Assembly (NCBI GenBank): GCA_025399215.1
Contig: MU621161.1
Span: 1-64,000 of the forward strand
Direction: 5' to 3'
Length of the DNA: 64,000 bases
Source: Globomyces pollinis-pini
Taxonomy: Eukaryota > Chytridiomycota > Chytridiomycetes > Rhizophydiales > Globomycetaceae
The notes below the pieces were generated by a model that saw only the letters and a program-made list of their open reading frames with translations, searched no databases and had not been told where the DNA came from. Shown piece after piece: positions 34,033 to 46,806 of this stretch (position 1 is its first letter; each line of letters opens with the position of its first letter). The translations under genes and the position numbers were made by a program.

Positions 34033-34547
34033 TGTCAATTGACCATCAAAATCCAACGGTACAAATACAAAAATATAAAGATTTTATCATTCAAGTACTT
34101 GAACCGGACTTGACCAGAATGATTCTAAAACGAAAAGAATCCCAATCCATTCAATCACAATAGTAAAATCAAGAATATTATTAAATGCTAGTGTACAATT
34201 AAAGGATCATATAAATTTAATGAAATCAAACAAAGAAATGGAAACAATGATGAACGCTGGATGTGATTTCTACCTCAAAACTCAAATCATGGATCAAAAT
34301 AGAATTGTCATGTCCATTGGATTGGATTATTATGTGGAAATGGAATTAGATAAGGCATTAACATTTGTTGATGGTAAAATAAATCGATTGGAAGAGTATG
34401 GATGGTTTGATTAATAGTTAGGATTCAAAATCAGGATACGTTAAAAATATCCGAAATTAGAGCTCATATCTCTGCCATTTTACAAACTATTCAGGTAAGT
34501 AAATATCCTCTGATTTTTCGTAGATGATTCATCATTCAGCAAAATAA
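34033..34547 (+). CDS. UXT: UXT/ART-27 prefoldin-like protein
   Basis: Assembled from four exons: MSIDHQNPTVQIQKYKDFII, QVLEPDLTRMILKRKESQSI, then after a 29-nt intron VQLKDHINLMKSNKEMETMM, NAGCDFYLKTQIMDQNRIVM, SIGLDYYVEMELDKALTFVD and, after 26- and 29-nt introns, the C-terminal helix KISEIRAHISAILQTIQM. The alignment with UXT is continuous: alpha-prefoldin fold with two long helices around a beta hairpin. UXT belongs to the R2TP-linked prefoldin-like complex. The gene lies 187 bp after SGF29. Confidence 0.85.
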
Positions 34548-34600
34548 TATCATGTACCTATAATAAAAAGACAGAACTGAATATCTATTTTATTCTCTGA

Positions 34601-37386
34601 TTACTGTAATCGTTGATAGGCCAGCGCTTCGGGGCTATCGATTTTCAATAAACGACCGGGTTCAAACATAAGATCCACTATTGCAGATTCTTCGGAATTG
34701 AATGGTTCAGCTTCAACATCAAGTGTTCCCAAAAACATCATCTTCAGTTCGGTAGGGTTTGGAACGGGATTGGGGTTCACAGTGACGGCTACGGCAGCAG
34801 ATGCTGGATGACTTTTTGGCTTTCCAGCTGAACTTTGAACTCGTTCTTTTTTAACCACTAATTTTGGATGCACTGTTTGTTGTTTGACTGTTACGATATT
34901 CCAGGCTCGGTTGTATTCCCCACGGACTAACGTGCATGGTTTTAATCCTAATCGATCACATAAGGTTTTGAATAGTAGGGCTCGATGATAGAAAGTTCCT
35001 TGATCAATTTGTCCTATTGGAATCACATTTGATCCCACCTTAAGTTTCAATTCCGACATACGAAATTTATAATTCGACATATCTCCAGTTCCACCCATGC
35101 ATTTAGCAACTGCCAAAGCAACCATTTTGATTTGTGTCTCTGGTGATACATTTACGATTAGATCTTGTAGGACTCCCCAAATAGTGAATAGATTGATGTC
35201 CAAGTTAGCATCTACTTGAATGATTTCCCGTCTTTTGTCAATCAACTGGGATTTCAATTCCATTAATGATGGTAATGCTCCGACGCGATCCAATATACCT
35301 GCGTAACCAAGATCATAAAATCCATCCGAAATGGTATTACTTGCAGTTAGATGGTTTACCAACCAATATTTGGCGGAAGTATCTGCAAAATTGTAAGTCT
35401 AAAATCATTACGTGTATTGAGAAGCTTTTCCAGTGCATCTGTTGCAAACTTCGTTGATCGTTTTGCTGCTTGTTTAGAGAGCTCTACCATTAAGTCGATG
35501 GCACCGGCCGAACATGCATTGATTGCATTTGTTTCTAAATGTTACCGAGCAGGAATATACCATACTGCGACGCTACCGAGATTACATATGTCGCATTTCT
35601 ACAAACATTGATATCAGGTGACCCCAACAATTCAACCAGTCTATTCATTGCCTTTGGTACTTTACTGAATGCAACTTGTCCATCATCTAAAAAAAGGTTT
35701 AAATCATTTCTATGTTACATTCTTGATTTAATCTCCCGAGTGCCATACAAGCAACTGATTGAACTCTATAATCAACAGAGTCCAACGTTTGACAAATCGC
35801 ACTAATTGCTCCAGCTTTGATCGCTTCTGATCGATGTTGTACTAGGTTTAGTTTCAAAAAATAAGATACAATCTTCCGAAAAAGCAATCAAACATTCCAC
35901 TGCATTTATGGTCGTTACAGTACAATCCGTCGACAATTGCTTGATAATTGTTTGTAAACATTCATTAATCAGCCTGACTTTGGCCCGTACCTTTGCATTG
36001 GTGCAGAAACTTGCTAATGCACCTAATGCTTCACGTCTAACATCTTTGTCTTCACTTTGGATGTGTTTGGAAAGTAGTTCGACAACTCCGATTTTCATTA
36101 ACTCTGCTTGGTTCAAATCTATGGTTTGAATAGATCATTCATTACCGTTTTTACCCAAGGAAGTGATTGCAATTAATGCAGTGACACAATTGCTTTGATC
36201 CAACGATCCTAATTGTGTGCATAAGCTTTGTAATACTCCACTTTCGCGAGCAATTGCTTGATTTTTGTCTGATTTTGCTGCTCGATTGATTGCTACACAT
36301 GCTTGACGTTTGATATGACTATCGTCATGGGACACCAGTTTTATCAATATAGGCATTCCATTGTATTCTGTAAATTGCGCTAATGAATCCACTGATTGGT
36401 TTTAACCAAGAAGTTTGCTTACTGTCATCAAGGGCAGATGTGAGAGCAACTAATGCCAATTGGAATTGGCCTTCGTTGGCTTCAATTGACAATAGATCCA
36501 AAAGTCGTTTTACAATTTGAAGTTTTCGTAACTCTCCTCTATTGGTGTCTATTGAAATTAATTAAACATCAGAGTTACAATCTTCTGAACATTTTATCAG
36601 ACACTTCAACCCGAATTCTTGTACTTCTGGATACTCAGATACCAATAAATCCAAAATTGGCCGTAAACCTTTCACATATCTAACTTCTGATCGATTTGTG
36701 ACTTTATGTTAATAAAAACTGATTACAATCATCAATTAAACTTGTTATTGCTTGAGCTTTAACATGTCAACATTATCATCACAACAATACCTGAACTTTT
36801 CTTTACGTCCGGATCTGCAATATCTAATAACTTCACTAATGCCTGTATCCCACCAATCTTACGTATCTCTGCTTTATTTCCAACTACGTACGTTAATTAA
36901 GATAGTCATTACAATCTTTAGATAGATTGGCAATACTAAATGCAGCTTCATCCAAAATTTCTACATTATCTTCTGTTGTCAATATCAAAATCAAAGATTC
37001 CAATAAATCTTTACGTTTCATATCATTATGAAAATCAACTATGATTAAGCTTGATTTAGTACCGTTCTCAGTGATAGATGATAAACATGTCACAGCTGAT
37101 TTCTTGACATTCTTATCCTTTGACCGACAACCATCTATCAATGGTTTAATTATACCCAAATTTAATAATATCGTTTTGTTTTTGGATCCTTGAATATTTA
37201 GGATTGATAAAATTACCTATGTCGGCAAATTTTGATAATGATTCCATTACACTCGAACATACTGATGGTTCTGGGGATGCAAGTAGTAATAGTAGACTTC
37301 GTACATCAGATATTTTTACTTGAACACATTCACACTACGTTCTAGTTTGGATTGTTTACCACTGTCCCTGTTACTTCTTGTGACAT
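34601..37386 (-). CDS. ARMC3: ARMC3-like armadillo/EDR1-domain flagellar protein
   Basis: MSQEVTGTV starts a protein of about 12 armadillo-type repeats, each about 40 aa, for example KNVKKSAVTCLSSITENGTK, EAAFSIANLSKDCNDYL, HIKRQACVAINRAAKSDKNQ, DVRREALGALASFCTN and VQSVACMALGRLNQECN. It ends with the EDR1-like (transglutaminase-like) domain: ADANLDINLFTIWGVLQDLI in part, AKCMGGTGDMSNYKFRMSEL, GTFYHRALLFKTLCDRLGLK and CTLVRGEYNRAWNIV. This Arm+EDR1 order is specific to ARMC3, found in ciliated organisms and needed for sperm function in mammals. Numerous introns of about 30 nt separate the repeats. Confidence 0.88.
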
Positions 37387-37840
37387 AATGTAAGTTTCTA
37401 CTTTTTTCAGTGAAATTTAGACTCAATCGCGTTTTTTTTTTCATCTTTATTTTTATCCACTGGCAACATCTTTTACTCTTCGTTGGTGAATTCAGTTATA
37501 GAAAATTCTATGTATAGCAACGTCTTTATACATTATCATCACATCATTGGTGAAAAACTGTAAAATCAACCTCCAACGTCAATTGGTAAATTAATTAACA
37601 TTATGCCAAAAGTGGACCTTCCATGAAAATGAAAGACTTTCAAGCAAACCTGATAAAATCTCATGCATTTGCATTCATTTTCATCAGATATGATTCGAAA
37701 GTTAATTTTATCAAGATGTTGACTATTTTCGATCGATTAAGCTTCTATGTGATTTGGCCCGACGCGTGTTTGCATTATATTTTTCAACACCAACATAATT
37801 TTCTTTTACTGACATAGATAGTTTGTCGAATTGATAGAAA
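37387..37840. other. Divergent spacer ARMC3/F-box-like gene
   Basis: A 454-bp segment with a T10 run at about 37431-37440 near the ARMC3 start, otherwise AT-rich. No gene or structured RNA is recognised. Confidence 0.45.
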
Positions 37841-38541
37841 ATGTTACAAGGAATATCAAAAATGGTTAGTATCAATACTCCAACTCGTACAGTCATTGTG
37901 TCTCATGGTAAGTTGGTCATTCTAACATTGCATTGTAGAAACCATTCGAAACGTTAGACTTATACTGATGAGCTTCAATATCCCATTTGAATTGGTTGAT
38001 TATATTCTTGATATTGCAAAGTATTGGATATGTGAAGAATGGTCTATTCAAAGACAACTAACAAATAACTTGTTTACGTGGCAACAATATCTATTGACTG
38101 ACTCACTCATTAACCATATTTGTTATCTTACTCAGATAAGCTTAATCGTGAAAGCCGAAGAGTCTGTTTGTCTGGATCATCAACGCGCTATACGAAAACT
38201 CATGAGTCAGATTTCTTTCAGCTGGGTTGAAGTTGGTTTGATTCATTCGGATGGAACTCAATCTAAGAGAGTTAGAGTATTGAATAGTATCGATGCCATG
38301 AAGGACACGATAAACGAGGAATTTCTATTTTCAAAGCTTCAGGCAGTTCAAATTCAAGAAGGAGATCAAATTGGCGTATGGGTTCGAACAAAATATCCGT
38401 AATTCGATATTTATTAACGTCATTAGTGGTTGGAAAGTGGGAGTAGGATCAGCAAGTGTTCGAGTTTATTGGAAGGAAAAGATGCAGTTTAACAAACAAA
38501 TATCTGTACCGGATGATATTGAATCCAATCATAACCAATAA
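37841..38541 (+). CDS. F-box-like fungal protein
   Basis: MLQGISKMVSINTPTRTVIV is joined by a 29-nt intron to ETIRNVRLILMSFNIPFELV, DYILDIAKYW, the F-box-like opening, then a helical middle and a beta-rich end (FSWVEVGLIHSDG, IQEGDQIGVWVRTKYP, GWKVGVGSASVRVYWKE). In many fungi this pairing of an F-box-like N-terminus with a beta sandwich ending in GW.N..SA.V is an uncharacterised family. No enzyme motif is seen. A 28-nt intron just before GWKVG restores the final exon. Confidence 0.55.
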
Positions 38542-38834
38542 TAAATGATATCCATAAAATACGTTGACTTAATTGACTGAAAAGGCAGGATTATTCATAC
38601 ATTTTCTTTGAGATAATTCATACCATCCAATCCATAAAAGTAACTTTTCTGGTGCAATATCTTGCCATCCCCACAAGTTCAACTTTATGGAATTTTTGTC
38701 TCGTTTTTTTTGTCAACGTAGAATGAATAGTCAACCCATCAAGAATAAACATTTGGCTGCAAAGAAAGTAGTGGGATTCCAACCGGCCCTTAGTGAAGTA
38801 ACTTGGTTTTTTTTAATGTCAGTCGCCAGTAGCA

Positions 38835-40676
38835 ATGTTCCAAATGGACGAGGATATGCCAACTCAAGAACCATTTATTGCCCATCCTCAAGCTCATCAT
38901 CTTAAAAAACAATCTTCTACTGAGAATACTCATAAAGATGGATTATCCATTCCAATTCCAGCAAGTCAAAATCCTCAATTTGCAAAAACTACTCGAAGTT
39001 CTTTATCCGCAACCATCGGTTCTCCATCTTCTTCTTACTCGGATCGTCTCCTAGAGCTGGCTAAAGTAGGGGCGAGTGGAGGTTCAAATGATCCACCTAC
39101 GTTTCCCTCTCAAAGACGTATGTCAAAACCAAATATCATAGTTCCACCAGCATCACAGAAACCAAATCCTAAAACTATGACCAAAGCAGAGAGAAGAGAA
39201 CTACAAGAACAACAAAGAGCGGAAAAGGCTGCACGAATTGCCGCAGGACTACCTGCAAAACAGCATCCTCCTAAACAAAAATTGAAAAGTTCAAGTCCTC
39301 CAAAAGTGCACCATGATCACTCCAGTAAACCAAATTCAACTACTATAAAGAAGCAAATGAAAAAAGTGCAAGCTGATAATGCTGGTAAAAATGTCCTTCC
39401 ATTGTTTTCCCATTTGACCCAATTTGACCTTGATTATACTCTCTTGAATGAAAAATACCAAGGTGCTATTCATCCTATCATCATGGAATTGGGAGTTCAA
39501 TACAGGGAGCACTCAATCATTGGTGGTACTGCAAGATGCTTAGCAATGTTACTTGCCTTTCAGAAAGTATTGATTACATAATCTTAACTGTTAGTTAATT
39601 GCAGACTATATTACTCCTCCTGGAGCAACTTTGCAGCGTAATTTAAACACAGTTATCAGTACTCAGATTGGATACCTTACCAACATAAGACCTCTTGCCT
39701 TCAGTAACTCATCCCCCTAATGATTAGGTATGAAAAATGCGATTCGATTTGTCAAGTACTTACTGACTAACTTGGATGTCGAATTGCCAGATGTGGATGT
39801 ATTTTACGTTTATTTCACAGTTTAGGCCAAAAAATATCTGTGTGATGCCATTTCAAATTATATCGAAACTAGAATAACATTGTCCCATAGTGCTATTGTA
39901 GAGCAATTACTGGTACATGCAAAAAAAATCAAAAATGGCGATTGTGTTATGACATTTGCAAGGTAACATGTTGACTTTGTAATAATATTGAAGGTCATCT
40001 ATTGTGCAGCGGATTTTGATTGAGGCTCACAATCGTGGTATTGACTTTGAAGTCATAGTTGTAGACTCTCGACCGAAACTGGAAGGTTGAGACCATTTTT
40101 GCTGATTGTTTTAGGGAAGGAAACTCTTTCTGAATTATCTCAAAAGGGTTTAAAATGTACTTATATTTTATCAAACGCTATACCATACGTTATTAAGCAA
40201 GTAACAAAAGTGATGCTTGGTGCCGGAGCAGTACTTTCCAATGGAGATGTGCTTTCTCGATGCGGTACTTCATTAGTTTGTATGGCAGCTCATGATGCTA
40301 AAGTCCCTGTCATGGTTGTTTGTGAAACATACAAGTTTAGTGAAAGTGTTCTGTTAGACTCTATTGTATTTAATGAGATGGGTAAATATGCACTTATTGA
40401 CTTTAGGCAATCCGGATGACTTAACTGACATGGTTCTTCATGCACCTTCAGAGTTACTCCCATCTACTTTCCGTTCAAATCGCACTCCTGGAATATTAAA
40501 TGACTGGGAGAAAAACTCCAATCTAAAGCTGGTGAACCTTTTATATGACATTACTCCTGCAAAGTTTATTACAATGTTGGTTTGTGAAATCGGTCAAATC
40601 CCGACCACTTTAGCACTTCGCGTAGCAAGGTAATTTTGAACTATTCATTTTTAGAAATCAAAATGAGACACATTAG
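38835..40676 (+). CDS. EIF2B4: eIF2B delta subunit (GCD2)
   Basis: A Lys/Ser-rich N-terminal extension (MDEDMPTQEPFIAHPQAHHL onward, with KAERRELQEQQRAEKAARIA) precedes the conserved eIF2B alpha/beta/delta fold: VLPLFSHLTQFDLDYTLLNE, KYQGAIHPIIMELGVQYREH, GGTARCLAMLLAFQK, then LQRNLNTVISTQIGYLTNIR and RILIEAHNRGIDFEVIVVDS RP. The core contains CTYILSNAIPYVIKQVTKVM, LGAGAVLSNGDVLSRCGTSL and PVMVVCETYKFSE. It is the regulatory delta subunit of the eIF2 nucleotide exchange factor. A last small intron (40630-40654) would give the ending RVARNQNETH; otherwise it stops at 40633. Confidence 0.9.
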
Positions 40677-40798
40677 ACTTATTTACCCTAATAAAGTATT
40701 TTATTTGATGTGCAATGTGCTTGGACACAGATGTTTGACTGATGACTGTGACATTTTCAGGCACTGTATAAATGGTTCAAATATGATGATTTGCCTGA

Positions 40799-41161
40799 AT
40801 GAATGGTAACTCTCTTGCTAGAGTGATTGTCCACGAAGAAACTTTTATTCTTCCTCTCCAAACAATCAAAAACCACTCCTGGATTTTATCAGAGTTACTT
40901 GAAAGTACAGACATAGTAAACAGACAAATTAAGATTTACATAGATCTTGAGCCGATTGTGTTCTCACTAATATTGTCATACTTGGAAGGAGTTCTCACTT
41001 TGCATGATTTTGAACATTGCGAGACAGACCAGTTGAAAACCCTCTATCAAGGAATGCATTATCTCAGATGCTCAAATGCCAAGAATTTCAATGTATTATC
41101 CAAACAAGATCAAAATCCATATAATTTCAAAAGAGTTGTGGTGGTCTGTGTTGAACAATAA
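40799..41161 (+). CDS. BTB/POZ (T1-type) domain protein
   Basis: An intronless frame of 120 aa: RVIVHEETFILPLQTIKNHS, WILSELLESTDI, IKIYIDLEPIVFSLILSYLE and GVLTLHDFEHCETDQLKTLY give the BTB fold of the KCTD/T1 class, with no added domain. Such proteins are adaptors for Cullin-3 ligases or scaffold oligomers. It lies 122 bp after eIF2B delta in the same direction; the intervening segment (40677-40798) is also open in one frame (LYKWFKYDDLPE) and might carry an upstream exon. Confidence 0.65.
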   Translation: MNGNSLARVIVHEETFILPLQTIKNHSWILSELLESTDIVNRQIKIYIDLEPIVFSLILSYLEGVLTLHDFEHCETDQLKTLYQGMHYLRCSNAKNFNVLSKQDQNPYNFKRVVVVCVEQ

Positions 41162-41275
41162 ATTGATGTACAATTGTCTTCTACTTTATTGTAATCATTC
41201 GATTTCTAGTATTTGAATCTTCAACAGCAGCTTGAAAGGAAGAAAGTTTGTAAAGTTTTTTTACTGTTAAACTCA

Positions 41276-41883
41276 ATGAAAAACGTCAAATTTGATACAT
41301 CAATTGGTAGACTGAACAAGAATCTTATGAGTAGGAAGTTTCGAGGTGGAATTGTATTGGAACCATGCACCAAAGACTTGTGAGAATTTTTATGAATTAG
41401 CAAAACAAGGTACATTAGAGAATCACTAATGTCAGGATATTACAACAATACAATATTTCATCGAGTTATCACTGTATGGGGTGGAGTTACTTATTCGTTA
41501 GGATTTTATGATACAAGGAGGTGATCCAACTGGAACTGGTAGAGGTGGATCTAGTATCTATGGTGATCAATTTGATGACGAAATTCACCCTGGCTTAAAA
41601 CATGTTGGAGCTGGAATACTGTCGATGGCAAATAGGTTCGTGTGTTGATACTGATTGTAGTGGACCAAATACAAATGGAAGTCAATTCTTTATCACATTA
41701 GCCCCAACACCATGGTTAGACAATAAGCATACTATTTTTGGAAGAATTTCAGCGGTATAGTCTCAGTAATCTGATTTTGAATAGGGAATGGGTGTTGTTA
41801 AACGTATTGGGTTAGTTCCAGTTGACAATGATGACAAACCATCTGAAGATGTTGTTATAAATAAGGCGATAGCAACAGTATAA
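41276..41883 (+). CDS. PPIL1: PPIL1-type cyclophilin
   Basis: Five small exons encode [93 protein letters not shown], then [30 protein letters not shown] and [16 protein letters not shown]. Active-site Arg (HRV), Phe/Met/Gln (FMIQGGD), QFF and the W..D.KH region are intact, so catalysis is likely. The short length (about 160 aa) with RGG-SIYG and the terminal region match PPIL1, a spliceosomal prolyl isomerase. Introns are 26-31 nt. Confidence 0.9.
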
Positions 41884-41979
41884 TTAACTAATAAAATGTA
41901 TGGTTAAAGTATATGGATTCAAGTGTTTATAGTCTTGGTTTTTTCTTTATTCAACCAACGCGATTGATACTTTTGAAAA

Positions 41980-43473
41980 ATGGTTAAATTAAAAAGACTG
42001 TTATTAAGATACTATCCACCTGGAGTCATCATTGAATATGAAATGGAAGGTCATTTCAAATCACGTCATATCGATTTGTTAGATTTAGATGAAAAGTAAC
42101 ACTTTAATTAAACTCAACGATATGATTAGAACTGATTTAAAAGTTGTTGCAGAGAATATTATTAGTATGGATAATATTATACCAAAGACAAAGTTACCAA
42201 AATTGATGGAATTTTTGACAAGTACGTAGTTAAACTATAACTATTAGAATTGCAATCGAAATTGATACAGAAAGGAAAATATAATCTATATAAAACGTTA
42301 AAAACACATGTAATGCCATTAACAAACTGTGTATTTGATAAATCTGGAGGAAGGTATTACAAGTCAACATGAACAGTAGATTTGCAACTGGGAGTTATGA
42401 TAGACAAGCGAAAATATGGGATACAAACACTGGGAAAGAACTTTTAGCGTTAGAAGGTCATCAAAATGTAGTCTATTCATTGGCATTTAACAATCCATTC
42501 AGGTTTTGAACAGACATCACTAACAATTAGTGATAAACTGGTAACTGGATCATTTGATAAAACTGCAAAAGTACATGCGATCTATTATTAACGAATTATT
42601 AGCTGTGGGATGCAGAGAATGGTAAATGCTTGAACACATTCGTTGGACATACTGCAGAAGTAGTATGTACGAATTTTAATCCTCAAAGCAACAACTTGAT
42701 CACAGCTGGTATGGATACAACTGCCATGTTATGGGATATTCGAATGGGCTGTGAAATTAAGAAGTTAAAATCTCATTCCTCTGAAGTTATATGCGCCAAT
42801 TTTTCAATGGATGGAAGTCATATTCTAACTGGATCATTCGATTCAACCGTAAACATTTGGGATACAAGAAATCAGACGTAATTTCAATTATTTATTTGAT
42901 GGGTTTAGGTTGTTGCACAAACTCATTGGTCATCGAGCTGAAATATCTAATGCTCAATTTAATTACCAGGGAACGAGAGTGCTTAGTGGATCAATGGATG
43001 GTGCTTGTAAGGTCTGGGATATACAAACTGGTGCCTGTTTAAGCACGATCATGTATTATTATATCTAGTTAACTTCTAAGCGGTCATACTGATGCGGTAC
43101 TGGATGTATGTTACAGCTTGAATGGAAAAAAATTTGCCTCCGCTTCTGCAGATGGAACAGCATTGATTGTGGATGGAAAGACGTTTGAGACTCTTCATAT
43201 TTTGAAAGGTCACCAAGATGAAATATCACGAGTAAATCTGACCTTGTTAATTGCTTATTATAGGTTGTTTTCAACTCCCAAGGCTCTCTGCTTATGACGG
43301 CCAGTCAAGATAAAACATGTCGCATCTGGGACACTGCTACTGGGGAATGTGTACAAGTTTTAAATGGTCATACTGACGAAGTGTTCAGTTGTTCGTTTAA
43401 TTATGATGGAGATTCCATCGTGACCAGTTCCAAAGATAATTCAATAAATATATGGAAATTAGAAAATCAATAA
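41980..43473 (+). CDS. DAW1: DAW1/ODA16, outer-dynein assembly WD40 protein
   Basis: Starts [20 protein letters not shown], an almost diagnostic N-terminus for DAW1 (WDR69), followed by a seven-to-eight-blade WD40 propeller: [12 protein letters not shown] ([20 protein letters not shown] region), [73 protein letters not shown] and [15 protein letters not shown] at the end. ODA16 is a cargo adaptor for intraflagellar transport of outer-arm dynein. Introns interrupt nearly every blade. It confirms motile flagella. Confidence 0.92.
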
Positions 43474-43505
43474 AATGTTTTAATTACAAACAATATTTTA
43501 TCAGT

Positions 43506-44566
43506 TTAAATTGTAACTTCATAATCATTCAAATGGTTGTTATCTAGATTTGAAGACCAATCAAATAGATCTCGGAAATCATCATCTAAATGAGTTTCAA
43601 TCAAATGAACACTAAAATTTCGTTGCTTTTCCACAACCGCTTCTTTCTTTTTTGCAATTGCAATCTCATGAGGATACTTTGGTCTTTTTAATAGTTTTGA
43701 TAAAGTGTCTCCGGGATTTCTCGCATCGAATACAACAGATTGATCCCCAAATTCTAGCCTATTTTAATACCTTAAAATCGATTACGGGTTATTTTCAGCT
43801 CTCTCCAGTCGTTATTTCTCCCTCCCAAATGAGGTGCTTTTTTATCCAATGTATTGAGATACTAACAAGCGATTAACCAGCCATTTTTGTTCTACCTGAA
43901 TATATTCCATTTTATCAGTCACTTCATAGATCTTGGAAATGGTATTTTCATTCTGGTGAAGCTCTTCCATTACTATTTTCTCTTGGTACAGTTTACTTCC
44001 CATAATTTCAATGGCATCCTCTGAAGCCTAAAACATTTAATTGACCATGACTAACTTGACTTCCGGGATGAATGATATCATGCCCATTGAAATAATGAAC
44101 AGTGAATCCAGTTGTATATATTTTGTAGTATATGGCAGGTGGAAATACTGAACCTCCTAATCTAGTCCATCAAAGAGGAATGAGGAATACCTAAATCGAA
44201 CTTTGACATGATATGCTGGATCCTTCAATAATCGGCCTAATGGTATGATTATTTTGCATATCTATTACCTTCAGTTGGTGATAATCGCTTCAGAACTTCG
44301 CGAGTCAACATACGTTCCTAAGATAAGCTTATTTTTCTTACACAACGAAATAAATTATGTTTGAGCCATCGGAATGTTCTTTTCATCAATACTCGCTTAT
44401 AAAATTTTTGAATTCGAATGGCTGCGATTTCTTTTGGAGTTAATTGTTTTGGGGTCAATAACACTGGCTCTCTAGCTGGAAATGAAAAGGGAGTATGGGT
44501 TTCTGTCCTATCTGTGAAACCAGTTAATTCCTGGTATACATCGTCGGCTTGAAACCTAACTGACAT
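43506..44566 (-). CDS. C11orf65/MFI-like protein with IQ motif
   Basis: N-terminus MSVRFQADDVYQELTGFTDR, then an IQ-type motif (KEIAAIRIQKFYKRVLMKRT) and the conserved block VRFRLGGSVFPPAIYYKIYT with FTVHYFNGHD. In animal MFI (C11orf65) the equivalent block is KFRLGG..FPP.IYYKIFT, and an N-terminal IQ is also present. The C-terminal half is a charged helix (KKKEAVVEKQRNFSVHLIET) ending NLDNNHLNDYEVTI. The distribution of MFI follows ciliated organisms, which fits its position between DAW1 and a CCDC81-like gene. Its molecular role is unclear; the animal protein has been linked to mitochondrial fission control. Confidence 0.7.
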
Positions 44567-44718
44567 CTATTTGTATTGTGAAAAGCTCTTCGCGATTACT
44601 TCAACATTGTACTAACCGAACAAACAAAACTCAAAAACTGAAATTCTTTAGAATGAGTAATTGCTATTTTAAATGAATGAAATAGATAAAAAAATTGGAG
44701 TAGAATAAATTAACGACT

Positions 44719-46806
44719 TCAACTAGCTTCCACATCGAAATCACGTTTCATACGATTTTTCCATGCAATTTGATCTGACCAGTAAGTTTCCAGTGAGTTT
44801 CGCATATCTATTTTGCCTTTCTTGATCATTTGTAAATCTTTTTCGAGCCTAAAATAAAAATAAGTGCTTTAAAATAATCCTTACTCTTTGCGTGAAAATT
44901 CTAATCTGGTCAATGCATGTTTCTTTTCAATATCGGCAACTTTTTGTGCGTAATCTCGTCTCTGGCGTACTATTGCTAACTGTTCGTAGTATAATTGTTT
45001 TGCTTTTTCTCGTTGGTATAAGGCCATCAAACTTTCGCTTCTAGCAAATGGATTGTCACTAACTCCTGTGTCTTTCTTTTCTTTCATTTCTTGATTAATT
45101 CTTATTTGTTCGGATAGTGAGCTGCGTTGCTTTTGACATCGTTGCATCTTATCCCAGTGCGCCTGCAATTCGGCTGCTTTAATTCTATAGTGATTAGTCG
45201 TTGGTATCGATTTTTACTCTTTTCTTAGTCTTTCACTTATTAATTTATCTTGAATAGCATGTTGTCTGGCTGATTTGGCTAATCTTTCTTTCTTATTGTT
45301 AATTTGATCCGCAATTCCTTTGGCCATTTTGACAGCAGACATTACTGGAACTGTAATAACTCGCTTTTCAAATAAATCACCCATTGGTTTCTTCTCTAAC
45401 ACTTTTACTTTTTCTTGTAATGCAACCATGTGGTTGTACTGTGCTGTAAGTATCGAATCTTTCGATTTGATCTCTTCAGATTCCTAAAATTAAGATTAAT
45501 TAAATATATGCCTTCTTTCGTCTAAAATAATCACGATCATTATCCAAAGATATATGTAATAGCATTTTGTCGTTTTCTTTGTCCGTCTTCTTTTGTAATT
45601 CTCTGTCCACCATATTATTCATTGTTTCTGCTTTGCAAATCGGGCACTTTTGATCCGTCCACAACCGATTACCCGAATGGTGGTGAGTGTGTGTAGAAAC
45701 TAAGAATATAAGAACTGCTCCACATCTTACCATTCCTTGCTTCAATTGAAAATGTTTGATCAATCAGTTCTTCTAAGTTGGCCAACTTTGACGAAGCTAG
45801 TTCTAAGTCCACCATAGCGTTCCTAGTATCATCATTTGTATCTAAATAGGATTCAGACATATAGATATGATACCATCATCCAGTGCATTGTAGAGTTCCC
45901 GTAGATCACTTTCTTTCTCTTCTTTGTGATATGCAGTTTGAGGTTTTTCCACTTTATCTGTGACATGGTCCATAGACTGTGGTTTTTTGTCCGAATTGGT
46001 TGTCTTTTGTTCTTTCGAATTTTTATCAAATGTAACATTCTTCTCGTCCTTTTCTTTCAAAGCAGTTTCAGTCACTGTCTCCATGGTGGTTTTGGTACTT
46101 CGTCTATTGAATAGTGTTATTTACCAAAGCAGTATTACTTTATTACACGTGGATCTTCATTCAGTTGTTTGAGAAATACTGGTGCAAATCTGAATTTGAC
46201 ATCTTGGTTCTGAAATACCAATTTTCCAAGTACTCCCATCGTCAGAGTTATAATAGAGCCACGTCTCAAGATTCTCACCAAGGCGTTAACAATATCTTTG
46301 ACTCCGGCTTCAACTAAATCTCTTGTGAATCCAATCTGTTTTGCAACTGCTGCTAAGTTTAAAGGTTCAGCAGCCAAAGTTCCTGTAAAATCAATCAATT
46401 GAATTAAGCTTACCTAGAGTTATAGATCGATCAATCTGATATCCTGGTAATTTGTCCCAATTTTTTGATGGTGAAAAGTGAACTGACCAAACTGTCCCTT
46501 CGTCTCCAGTTACTCTTCGAGTCTTTTTTGTGAAAAATGCTCCCACTCCATGAATATTGATTGACTTTGAATAAATTCGAAATTGTAATAGGATTACCTT
46601 TTTCATAAGTAATTGATCCGTAAGATATTTGCAGACTCCCTTCCATAGATCACATAATTCTGATTGTTTAGTCATTGAATATTACCTATAAGGGTAAAAA
46701 AGAATTGAGATATTTTACCTAGATGAGATAATTCAGAGAATCGCTTGTTCCTGCTTATTGACTCGCAAACTACCTTTATCACGTCTTCCAGGTCAAGTTT
46801 GTCCAT
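44719..46806 (-). CDS. CCDC81: CCDC81-like protein (HU-like domains plus coiled coil)
   Basis: MDKLDLEDVIKVVCESISRN begins two HU-like (CCDC81) domains: DLWKGVCKYLTDQLLMKK, IHGVGAFFTKKTRRVTGDEG and, in the second, VAKQIGFTRDLVEAGVKDIV, NALVRILRRGSIITLTMGVL. A low-complexity linker follows, then a CPICKAETMNNMVDRELQKK zinc-like pair and a long Lys/Glu/Arg coiled coil (LEKKPMGDLFEKRVITVPVM, QAHWDKMQRCQKQRSSLSEQ, REKAKQLYYEQLAIVRQRRD). It ends RMKRDFDVEAS. The animal protein localises to centrosomes and cilia. Several introns were only partly resolved. Confidence 0.8.

Noticed and set aside
33769..34113. ORF between SGF29 and UXT with Phe/Ile-rich composition
   Set aside because: Runs through the SGF29 end and the UXT start in a different frame; the conserved products fit other frames.
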